A DNA stretch of 29,402 bases from DSOT01 sp052386775 (lineage in GTDB: Bacteria > Pseudomonadota > Gammaproteobacteria > Burkholderiales > SG8-41): NCBI GenBank assembly GCA_052386775.1, contig JBQTJV010000017.1, positions 1 through 29,402 of the forward strand. Direction: 5' to 3'. The translations under genes and the position numbers were made by a program. Below are positions 22,806 through 29,402 of the stretch, piece by piece (position 1 is the first letter of the stretch; every line of letters begins with the position of its first letter). Under the pieces are notes generated by a model. The model did not search any database and was not told where the DNA came from. It worked only from the letters and a program-made list of their open reading frames with translations.

Positions 22806-25145
22806 ATGGCGGACGAGACGAACCGGCCCGACAAACCGTTTCGGGTAGAGGAAGCGACGATCGCGGAGTTGCACCAGGCGATCCGCGACGGGCGGACCAC
22901 GTGCCTCGAGGTCGTGAAGCAATACGTCGAGCGCGTGCGTGCCTACAACGGCGTTTCCAGCATGCTGGTGACCAAAGACGGTGCGCCGATCGGACAAGCC
23001 ACCGGCACCGTGCGTGGCGGGGCGCCGCTGCGCTTTCCCACGCAGACGCTCAAGGCCGATACGCTGCTGCCCGATCTGGACAGGTATCAGGGGCCGCCGC
23101 TCGAGTTCGGCCGCATGGAGCCGACCGCGTCCGATCCGTCGGTGCGGCAGCAGTTCGGCATGATCGTCGGCATTCCCGAAGCCGGGCAGGTGAATGCCCT
23201 CGCGACGCTCAATATCCGCGGTGAACGTTCGGTGACCTGCCGCGGCGATTACGACCGGCATCCTTCCGAGGGGCCGCTGCCGCCGGATGCGCCGGCGGTA
23301 TGCGAGATATTTTGTCAGCAGCCCGACGCCCTCGAGCAGGCCGCCGCACTCGATGCGCAGTATGGCCGCAATCCCGATCTCGAAACGATGCCGATGTATG
23401 GTGTCGTCTTTTCGTTCAAGGACCCGTTCGACACGAAAGATATGCGCACCACCGGCGGGGGGGACGCGCGCTATGACATCGATTTTCCCGCCCGCGACCA
23501 CGTGCTCGTCGATCAGCTCCGCAACAAGGGCGCGATCATCTTCGCCAAAGCGGTGTGTACCGAATACAACGGCCGGGCCGGCGACCCGGGCGGTCGCAAT
23601 GATCCCGAGAAAATGCTGCCCTCGGTGCTCGGCTACCAGCGCAGCACCTGGGCCGGCAATCCTTCGAATCCGTACGACACGACGCGTGCGGCGTCGCTAG
23701 GTTCCAGCTCCGGCTCCGGCGTATCGGTGAGCGCGAATCTCGTGATGGCGAGTCTCGGCGAGGAAACGCGCGCCTCCACCCGCGGCCCGGCGAATCACAA
23801 CGCGGTCGCGCTGATCCTGCCGCACAAGGCGATGCTGGGATTCGACGGTGGGGCCATCGGTGCCGACATCTACTGCGATCGCAGCGGCATTCTCTGCCGC
23901 ACGATCGGCGACTGCGCAAAAGTGCTCGATGCGCTCAAGGATCCGGTCGACGGCTATTACGATCCGCGCGACCCGTACACCACGGTGCCGCGCTCGTCGG
24001 TGCTGCCGCGTTATGCGGACCACACCAGGGAGTCCGGTGCGGCGGGATCTCTCAAGGGCGTTCGCATCGGCATCGTGCGCGAATCGATGTTGAACCCCGG
24101 CACCAAAGCGGCCGAGCCCATTACGCGTGCCGCCGCAAGCGAGATCAAATCAGTGCTGGGCGGTATGCTCGGTGCGACGCTGGTCGAATCGTCCGACCCG
24201 CTGTGGACGCCGGATCCCGACATCGAGCCCATGAAAACCGATTTCCGCCGGGCGCTGGCGCGGCTGGTGCCGGTGTTCATGCCGGACATCCTGTTCCGCC
24301 TCACGCCGGAAGGCGAGCCGGTGTTCCCCGAATTTGCGGCGGCGATCGTGCCGACGGAATTTGCCAGCGGAAAGATTTTCGGCAGCGGCAAACTGCAGCC
24401 GATCGATTACCTGGTCGAGCTCGCGGACGGGCGCATTGCGCCGCCGGCGAATCTCGACATCTCGACGGTGCAGCAGCAGGAGCTCGCGCCGACCTTCCGC
24501 TATCACATCCGGCAGTACCTCTCGCGCCGCGCCGCGGACTGGCAGGCGCGCGGGTTCACCGAGACGCTCGTCGACTGGCCCGCGCTCAACGCGCGCTCCA
24601 AGTACTGGGGCGACGATCAGCGCGCGGCATTCAAGAACTGGGAAGAGATCACCGACCCGCGAAATCCGCTGGGCGGGCGCCAGGGCGTGGACGAGCGCAT
24701 CATGCTGCGCGAGCTGCTGCGGCGGGTCGACATGATGGTGATCATCGAAAACCGTCTCGATGCGCTGGTGCGCCTGCACACGCCGCTGCCGCCGGCGAAG
24801 ATCGGCGGCCCGGACGAGCCCGGCCTCATCGCGCGGCTGCGCAACGAATCGCAGTACGGCCCCAATGCCGGGCTGACCGAGGTGCTGATACCGGCCGGCT
24901 ACGTGACGACCGCGTACGACGCGGTGTTCGCGCTCAGCAAGGACCGGAAGAGATACGTCGGCGTGGCGTCGGACAAGGCGACGGCCCTGGCGGCGCCAGG
25001 CCTGCCGTTCTCGCTGGTGTTCCGCGCCGAACCCGGCAAGGAAGACGCCGTGCTCAGAATCGCCTCGGCGTACGAGGCGGCGTCCCGCCGGCGCGTGCCG
25101 CCGCCGGCGTTCGGTCCGTTGCCGGAGAAAGCGCGCAGCCGTTAG
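22806..25145 (+). CDS. Very large amidase-signature family protein
   Basis: A 779-residue protein, far longer than the usual 450-550 for this family. The ATG at 22806 follows GGAAGGGTAAGG; longer readings of this frame shadow the dienelactone hydrolase gene. The N-terminal 190 residues are an insertion-rich extension (TIAELHQAIRDGRTT at the start is the normal amidase opening). The Ser-cisSer-Lys triad can be placed at Lys205 (FSFKDPFDTKDM), Ser300 (LGSSSGSG) and Ser324 (EETRASTRGPA). The usual glycine-rich GTDTGGS is GEETRAS, so the oxyanion hole differs. It likely cleaves an amide, but substrate is unknown. Last gene of the operon. Confidence 0.88.
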   Translation: MADETNRPDKPFRVEEATIAELHQAIRDGRTTCLEVVKQYVERVRAYNGVSSMLVTKDGAPIGQATGTVRGGAPLRFPTQTLKADTLLPDLDRYQGPPLEFGRMEPTASDPSVRQQFGMIVGIPEAGQVNALATLNIRGERSVTCRGDYDRHPSEGPLPPDAPAVCEIFCQQPDALEQAAALDAQYGRNPDLETMPMYGVVFSFKDPFDTKDMRTTGGGDARYDIDFPARDHVLVDQLRNKGAIIFAKAVCTEYNGRAGDPGGRNDPEKMLPSVLGYQRSTWAGNPSNPYDTTRAASLGSSSGSGVSVSANLVMASLGEETRASTRGPANHNAVALILPHKAMLGFDGGAIGADIYCDRSGILCRTIGDCAKVLDALKDPVDGYYDPRDPYTTVPRSSVLPRYADHTRESGAAGSLKGVRIGIVRESMLNPGTKAAEPITRAAASEIKSVLGGMLGATLVESSDPLWTPDPDIEPMKTDFRRALARLVPVFMPDILFRLTPEGEPVFPEFAAAIVPTEFASGKIFGSGKLQPIDYLVELADGRIAPPANLDISTVQQQELAPTFRYHIRQYLSRRAADWQARGFTETLVDWPALNARSKYWGDDQRAAFKNWEEITDPRNPLGGRQGVDERIMLRELLRRVDMMVIIENRLDALVRLHTPLPPAKIGGPDEPGLIARLRNESQYGPNAGLTEVLIPAGYVTTAYDAVFALSKDRKRYVGVASDKATALAAPGLPFSLVFRAEPGKEDAVLRIASAYEAASRRRVPPPAFGPLPEKARSR

Positions 25146-25154
25146 TGGTACCGC

Positions 25155-26129
25155 TCACTCGGGCTGGATGCCGGCGCTGCGCGCGACCTTGCGCCACTTC
25201 TCGATCTCGCTCTTGATGAACGTCGCGTGCTCGGCGGGCGAGGTGCCCACCGGCTGCGCGCCGCGATCGATCAGCGTCTTGCTGTTCTTCGGATCGCGCA
25301 GCGCCTTCACCAGCGCATCGTTGAGCCTGTTCACGACTGGCTGCTGCATCCCGGCGGGGCCGAGGAAGCTGAAGGCGCTGCTCACCACGAAATTCGGCAC
25401 GCCGGACTCCACCATCGTCGGCACGTCGGCGAACGAGGGGAAGCGCTTGTCGCCGCACTGCGCGATCAGCCGCAGCCTGTTGTTCTGCACGTGTCCCACT
25501 GCCGCCGGGATGCTCGCGAACGTGAACTGGACATGCCCGGCGACGAGATCGGCGATCGACGGGCCGGCGCCCTTGTAGGGAATGTGCACGACGTTGATGC
25601 CGGTGCTGCTCTCCAGCAGCGCGCCCGAGAGGTGGCCAACCGCGCCCCGCCCCGAACTGGAATAGTTGAGCTCGCCGGGACGCTTCTTCGCCAGCGCGAT
25701 GAGCTCCTTCACGTTCTTCACCGGCAGCGAGGGATGCGTAAACAGTCCCGCGGGAATGTCGACGATGACGCCCAGCGGTGTGAAATCCTTGACCGCGTCG
25801 AAAGGCAGGTTCTTGATGAGCGACGGATTGATGAGAAAGCTCGCCGCCGCGATCAGCGTGGTATAGCCGTCGGGCGCGGCTTTCGAAACCAGCTCCGCGC
25901 CGATGTTGCCGCCGGCACCGGGCCGGTAGTCGATGACGAGCTGCTGGCCCAGCACTTCACCCATCTTCGGCGCCAGCAGGCGGAACAGCACATCGCTGTT
26001 GCCGCCGGGCTGGTTGGGGTTCACGACCCGGACGATCTTGGTCGGGAACTGCTGCGCGTGGACGTCCGCAGCAGCCGATGCGCCCGCCAGTGCACAGGCC
26101 AGTGCTGCGGATAACATGCGATGAGACAT
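25155..26129 (-). CDS. Bug/TctC family tripartite tricarboxylate receptor
   Basis: A 324-residue receptor. The ATG at 26129 is preferred over the one two codons upstream and over 26210 because a CGAGGAG site lies at correct spacing. Signal peptide: MSHRMLSAALACAL to VHAQ. The mature protein shows FPTKIVRVVNPNQPGGNSDV, LVIDYRPGAGGNIGAE, APDGYTTLI, LPFDAVKDFTPLG, ELIALAKKRPGELNYSSSG and HIPYKGAGPSIADLVAG. Note ID-Y-RPGAGG where most copies have D-N-R. It is convergent with the amidase gene, the stops lying nine bases apart, and divergent from the NHL-repeat gene. Confidence 0.93.
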   Translation of the reverse strand: MSHRMLSAALACALAGASAAADVHAQQFPTKIVRVVNPNQPGGNSDVLFRLLAPKMGEVLGQQLVIDYRPGAGGNIGAELVSKAAPDGYTTLIAAASFLINPSLIKNLPFDAVKDFTPLGVIVDIPAGLFTHPSLPVKNVKELIALAKKRPGELNYSSSGRGAVGHLSGALLESSTGINVVHIPYKGAGPSIADLVAGHVQFTFASIPAAVGHVQNNRLRLIAQCGDKRFPSFADVPTMVESGVPNFVVSSAFSFLGPAGMQQPVVNRLNDALVKALRDPKNSKTLIDRGAQPVGTSPAEHATFIKSEIEKWRKVARSAGIQPE

Positions 26130-26208
26130 TTGCATTCTCCTCGTTGTATTCTTCGGTCGTTGGATTCGAGATGATAGCGTCGTACCGTTTTTCGGTGAAG
26201 GGAGGCGC

Positions 26209-27192
26209 ATGACACAGTCCGGCAGTATCCGGTATTCCGTCGTCGAGGGCTGGGAACAATTGCCCGCGGGTTACGTTCACCGCGATGTCGCCGGTGTGGC
26301 CGTCGATGGCGAGGATCGGGTGTATCTGATTTGCCGCGGCGAGCATCCCATCATCACTTACGACCGCAACGGAAAGTTTCTGCGCTCGTGGGGCGAGGGG
26401 GAGTTCTCCTACCGCACGCACGGCATCTACGTTGCGCCGAACGGCACGGTTTTTTGCACCGACGACGGCCAGCACACCGTGCGCCAGTTTACGCCGGAGG
26501 GCCGGCTCCTCATGACCATGGGCACGAGGAACGTGCCCTCGGACACCGGGTACGACGGCAAGAATCTCGGCACCATCCAGCGCGGCGGGCCCCCGTTCAA
26601 CCGGCCGACCAACGTCGCGATCGGACGCAAGGGCGAGATCTACATCTCCGACGGCTACGGCAACGCGCGCGTGCACATCTTCTCGCCGAAAGGCGAGCAC
26701 ATGCGATCGTGGGGCGAGCCCGGCAGCGGCCCGGGGCAGTTCCATCTGCCGCACGGCCTCGCGGTGGCCGCCGACGGGCGCGTCTTCGTATGCGACCGTG
26801 AAGCCGACCGTATCCAGATCTTCAGCCCGGACGGCGAGTATCTGAGCGAGTGGACCGACACCCAGCGCCCGACGCACCTCTGCTTCGATGCGCAGGGCCG
26901 CTGCTACGTGACCGAGCTCGCGTGGCACGTGGGCGACAAGTCGTACAGCCTCGGTCCGATCACCCGGTACCGCCACGCGCGCATGAGCATCTTCGACCCG
27001 GCGGGCAAGGTGCTGGCGCGCTGGGGCACGCCGGAAATGACGGCGCCCGGAAGCTTCGCCGCGCCGCACGGCCTCGCACTCGACTCGAAGAACGACCTCT
27101 ATGTGAGCGAAGTGACGTGGACGTTCGCGGTAAGCCGCGGCAAGGCGCCGGCCGACTGCCACACCTTCCAGAAGTTCTCGCTCAACCAGTAA
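26209..27192 (+). CDS. NHL-repeat six-bladed beta-propeller protein
   Basis: A 327-residue protein with repeated units of the form hhG-hhVD-x-G-xhYhhD, for example HRDVAGVAVDGEDRVYLI, THGIYVAPNGTVFCTDD, PTNVAIGRKGEIYISDGY, PHGLAVAADGRVFVCD and PHGLALDSKNDLYVSE, consistent with five to six propeller blades. The start has a GGGAGG site. It resembles the peptidyl-alpha-hydroxyglycine alpha-amidating lyase-like family. No signal peptide, so cytosolic unless exported otherwise. Several His and Asp residues at blade edges could bind a metal or substrate. It is divergent from the Bug gene at 26129 and convergent with the one ending at 27200. Function unknown. Confidence 0.9.
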   Translation: MTQSGSIRYSVVEGWEQLPAGYVHRDVAGVAVDGEDRVYLICRGEHPIITYDRNGKFLRSWGEGEFSYRTHGIYVAPNGTVFCTDDGQHTVRQFTPEGRLLMTMGTRNVPSDTGYDGKNLGTIQRGGPPFNRPTNVAIGRKGEIYISDGYGNARVHIFSPKGEHMRSWGEPGSGPGQFHLPHGLAVAADGRVFVCDREADRIQIFSPDGEYLSEWTDTQRPTHLCFDAQGRCYVTELAWHVGDKSYSLGPITRYRHARMSIFDPAGKVLARWGTPEMTAPGSFAAPHGLALDSKNDLYVSEVTWTFAVSRGKAPADCHTFQKFSLNQ

Positions 27193-27199
27193 GCACGTC

Positions 27200-28165
27200 T
27201 CAATTGAGGCGGATATTGGCCTCGCGCACCAGCGCACCGAAACGCTCGCGCGCGCGTTGCTGGTGCGTCGCGAATTCTTCGGGCGTCATGGGGCTCGAGG
27301 CTTCCGCCGCCATCGGCGCGAGCACGGCGCGCGCTTCCGGTGTCTGCATGATGCGGCCGATCTCGCGATTGAGGCGCATGAGGATGTCGCGCGGCGTGCC
27401 CGCTGGCGCGTAGACACCGGACAGCCACTCGATCACGACGCTGGTTCCCGCTTCGGTCATCGTCGGCGTGTCGGGAAAGATCGGCGAGCGGGTGGCGCCC
27501 GGCACCGCGAGCAGGCGCACCTTCTCCGACTTGATATGCGGAATCGCCGCGCCCAGATCGAACGTGAAATCGACCTGGCCGCCGAGCAGGTCGACAAGCA
27601 CCGCCTGTGAGCCCTTGTACGGCACGTGCGTGACATCGATCTTCGCCGCGCGCATCAGCATCTCGGCGGCGATGTGCTGCAGTGTCCCGGTGCCGGCAGA
27701 GCCGTAATTGAGCTTGCCGGGATGGGCGCGCGCATAGGCCACGAACTCCGCGAGCGTGCGCGCCGGCAGTCCCGGGCGCGCGATGAAGAAGAGTCCGGCG
27801 CGCGCGGTGGGCGCGATCGGAACCAGGTCTTTCGCGACGTCGATGTTGAGCTTGTAGAGATGGGGATTGATGAGAATGGTGCCGTCGGAAGAATGGAGCA
27901 GCGTATAGCCGTCCGGTGCTGCGCGCGCGACATACTCCATTCCGATGTTGCCTCCCGCGCCGACCCGATTCTCCACGACCACCTGCTGCCCGAGCGTCTC
28001 GCCAAGCTTCGGTGCCATGGAACGCGCAATGACGTCCGTCGAACCGCCGGCCGCGAAATTGACGATCATGCGCACCGGCTTGGCGGGCCACGCCTGCGCG
28101 AGCGCGAGCGGTGCAGCGGTGAAGGCGGCTGCGGCGATGATCAGGCGATGCGTCAGCGGATACAT
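27200..28165 (-). CDS. Bug/TctC family tripartite tricarboxylate receptor
   Basis: A 321-residue receptor with signal peptide MYPLTHRLIIAAAAF through PLALAQ and mature start AWPAKPVRMIVNFAAGGSTD. Motifs are VVENRVGAGGNIGME, APDGYTLLH, FVAYARAHPGKLNYGSAGTG, HVPYKGSQAVLVDLLGG and VDFTFDLGAAIPHIK. The ATG follows GGAGGAGAG and lies 13 bases inside the upstream ketopantoate-reductase-like gene, so the pair is translationally coupled and in one operon. The oxidoreductase may act on a compound related to the receptor ligand. Confidence 0.93.
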   Translation of the reverse strand: MYPLTHRLIIAAAAFTAAPLALAQAWPAKPVRMIVNFAAGGSTDVIARSMAPKLGETLGQQVVVENRVGAGGNIGMEYVARAAPDGYTLLHSSDGTILINPHLYKLNIDVAKDLVPIAPTARAGLFFIARPGLPARTLAEFVAYARAHPGKLNYGSAGTGTLQHIAAEMLMRAAKIDVTHVPYKGSQAVLVDLLGGQVDFTFDLGAAIPHIKSEKVRLLAVPGATRSPIFPDTPTMTEAGTSVVIEWLSGVYAPAGTPRDILMRLNREIGRIMQTPEARAVLAPMAAEASSPMTPEEFATHQQRARERFGALVREANIRLN

Positions 28166-29151
28166 GGCTCTCCTCCCTGTTGAGCGCCGAGCGCGCGGTC
28201 GAGCGCGCGCAGCAGCGGCAAAATCACGTCTATCGTCGGTACCGCGATCGCCTTTTCGCGCGCGAACGCCTGCACCTGTCCCAAAACCGCCTCGGTTTCG
28301 AGGCGACGACCGAGAATCGCGTCCTGCATCATCGACGGGCGGTCGCCCGGCTTGCCGCGCCGGGCCGCGGCCTCCACGTCGAGTGCTTTACTCAGATCCC
28401 AGCCGAGCGCCGCCGAAACCGCCATCGTCTCGCGCATGAGCGCGATGGAAAGCGCGCGCAGTTTCGGATCGCTGCCCTGAACGCCGAGGTCGGCGCGGGT
28501 GAGCGCCGAAATCGGGTTGCCTGACGCATTGAATACGAGCTTCTGCAGGATGTCGCGGCGCAGGTCGCGCGACAGGTGCGCATCCACGCCGTGGGCCTTC
28601 AGGAACGCCACGGCGGTTTCGAGGCGCGGGCCCGCCGAATTGTCCGGTTCGCCCAGTATCAGGTGGTCGGGGCCGCCGTGCCTGATGACCCCCGGTGCGA
28701 TGATTTCGTTGGGCGAGTGCACGAAGCCGCCGAGCGTGCGTTCGGGTTTCACTTCACGCCACAGTGCGCCGTCCGGATCGAGCAACGGCAGCGTGCCCGA
28801 CGGCCCGGGAAGGCCGTGCCGCCACCACCACGGAATGCCGTTCAGGAGAAACACCGCGCAGCCGTCCGGCGCCAGAAGGCGCGCGATTGCTGCTGCCGCG
28901 CCGGGAACGGAATGCGCTTTGAGCGTTACCAGGACCAGATCCTGTTTCGGCAGGGTAGAAGGATCGTCGGTGGCGATCGCGGGCCGCACGGTGGTTTCTT
29001 TCTCCGCCTTGTGCAGCGTGAGGCCGCGCTCGCGGATCGCTTTCAGCATCGTCCCGCGCGCGACGATGGAAATGCCGGCGGGAGCGGCTGCGAGCATCTG
29101 CACTGCGAGATGACCGCCCACGGCGCCGGCACCAAATACACAAACCTTCAT
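28153..29151 (-). CDS. Ketopantoate reductase family (ApbA/PanE-like) oxidoreductase
   Basis: A 332-residue NAD(P)-binding protein. The ATG at 29151 follows a GGAGAAG site and starts the Rossmann motif MKVCVFGAGAVGGHLAVQM; upstream codons to 29274 are not part of it. Family features are VTLKAHSVPGAAAAIARLL, LLNGIPWWW (where PanE has LQNG), PGVIRHGGPDHLILGE, and DILQKLVFNASGNPISALT, the conserved Lys-x-x-x-Asn region. The C-terminal helical domain follows (GDRPSMMQDAILGRRLE). Many such proteins are not pantothenate enzymes but act on other 2-keto acids, and its overlap with a Bug gene points that way. No symbol is assigned. Confidence 0.92.
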   Translation of the reverse strand: MKVCVFGAGAVGGHLAVQMLAAAPAGISIVARGTMLKAIRERGLTLHKAEKETTVRPAIATDDPSTLPKQDLVLVTLKAHSVPGAAAAIARLLAPDGCAVFLLNGIPWWWRHGLPGPSGTLPLLDPDGALWREVKPERTLGGFVHSPNEIIAPGVIRHGGPDHLILGEPDNSAGPRLETAVAFLKAHGVDAHLSRDLRRDILQKLVFNASGNPISALTRADLGVQGSDPKLRALSIALMRETMAVSAALGWDLSKALDVEAAARRGKPGDRPSMMQDAILGRRLETEAVLGQVQAFAREKAIAVPTIDVILPLLRALDRALGAQQGGEPCIR

Positions 29152-29187
29152 TTCTTCTCCGGTGCAACAACAAACATCATCATGTCC

Positions 29188-29220
29188 TGGGAAACCGGGA
29201 GCCGTCGTTTCTGGATCCCC
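29188..29220. repeat. Fragment of REP-like unit next to the IS30-type end
   Basis: GGGAAACCGGGAGCC followed by GTCGTTTCTGGATCCCC resembles the middle of the unit at 16054-16122. The second half of the palindrome is missing, and sequence typical of an IS30 end starts at once. This suggests that the element inserted into a REP-type repeat. Confidence 0.4.
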
Positions 29221-29221
29221 T

Positions 29222-29402
29222 GAATTCACGACACAAGTGCAACACCATTGTAAGGTGGTGTTGCCATGGGACAAAAATACGAACAGTTGTCAGTGAACGA
29301 GCGTGTTGAGTTATATCGGATGCACAAGGAAGGCCGCTCAACGAGCCAATTCCCGGCTCACCGTACTAGGAGCGCGCCCTAATTCAGTGGCAATTGCCCT
29401 CG
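29222..29402 (+). mobile_element. IS30-family element, left end and start of transposase, cut by the window edge
   Basis: The segment begins with a short leader containing ACACAAGTGCAACACC, mirrored by GGTGGTGTTGCC, which looks like an IS30-type terminal region before the transposase ATG. The transposase start follows at 29266. The right end is outside the window, so size, completeness and target duplication cannot be seen. Confidence 0.6.
29266..29402 (+). pseudogene. IS30-family transposase, N-terminal fragment, frameshifted
   Basis: The ATG opens MGQKYEQLSVNERVEL and continues YRMHKEGRSTSQ, the helix-turn-helix start typical of IS30 transposases. After TSQ the frame loses similarity and ends at a TAA about 40 bases later. 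In another frame the following bases give LGARPNSVAIAL, which resembles the expected LGR-SPSTVSREL-type second helix. So a small indel has damaged the gene, or the sequence has an error. Nothing beyond the edge can be seen. Confidence 0.6.

Noticed and set aside
25957..27237. 426-codon minus-strand ORF opposite the NHL gene
   Set aside because: Shadow frame; the plus-strand propeller repeats are unambiguous.
1..29402. CRISPR array, tRNA or rRNA genes
   Set aside because: No regularly spaced direct repeats, no cloverleaf-like segment and no conserved rRNA stretch were seen on either strand.

Overview
The window is GC-rich, densely packed bacterial chromosome. It most likely comes from a betaproteobacterium of the Burkholderiales type. 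The main reason is seven separate genes for Bug/TctC periplasmic solute receptors in 29 kb, none next to a TctA or TctB membrane partner; this expansion of orphan receptors is typical of Bordetella, Cupriavidus and their uncultured relatives. The species cannot be named from the sequence. I see no rRNA, tRNA, CRISPR array or complete mobile element, and no gene-free stretch longer than about 225 bases.

The most important feature is at 3095-4807. What looks like a 106-codon ORF followed by a separate 422-codon ORF is one reading frame interrupted by a single in-frame TGA at 3413-3415. The residues around it read NGA-U-GTC, matching the Sec-Gly-Ser-Cys centre of the UGSC (seleno)protein family. 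A strong hairpin starts 12 nt after the TGA, in the position of a bacterial SECIS element. I annotate it as one 570-residue selenoprotein with Sec107, fused to a large conserved C-terminal domain. It lies between two Bug receptor genes (2113-3093 and 4873-5862) and the three look like one transcription unit.

Layout. 1-626 (-): truncated ABC-transporter substrate-binding protein. 778-1983 (-): DUF1343/NamZ-like protein. 2113-5862 (+): Bug, UGSC selenoprotein, Bug. 5915-7449 (-): Bug gene with an overlapping DOMON-like gene. 7594-9249 (-): DUF3943 outer-membrane-type protein. 9331-10242 (-): DOPA-dioxygenase-like and ORF6N proteins. 10466-11156 (+): two tandem Lin0512-family genes, convergent with a Ycf46-like AAA ATPase (11162-12643, -). 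12770-13085 (+): small frameshifted gene. 13095-14066 (-): Bug, divergent from an asparaginase-like gene (14196-15188, +). 15354-15974 (-): carboxymuconolactone decarboxylase/AhpD-like protein. 16185-17408 (+): MFS transporter. 17428-18360 (-): cupin-rubredoxin fusion. 18445-19470 (-): Bug. 19599-25145 (+): tight five-gene operon of nitronate monooxygenase, Gfo/Idh/MocA oxidoreductase, RidA-like, dienelactone-hydrolase-like and a very large amidase. 25155-26129 (-): Bug. 26209-27192 (+): NHL beta-propeller. 27200-29151 (-): ketopantoate-reductase-like gene overlapping a Bug gene. 29222 to the edge: damaged start of an IS30-family element.

Together the genes suggest scavenging and breakdown of small organic acids, amides or nitrogen-containing compounds. 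Bug receptors bind ligands in the periplasm, and the neighbouring hydrolases and redox enzymes may act on them or on related compounds. No substrate can be named from sequence alone. Several intergenic gaps carry palindromic repeats of at least three kinds (9297-9325, 15218-15357, and a REP-like family at about 10382, 16054 and 29188).
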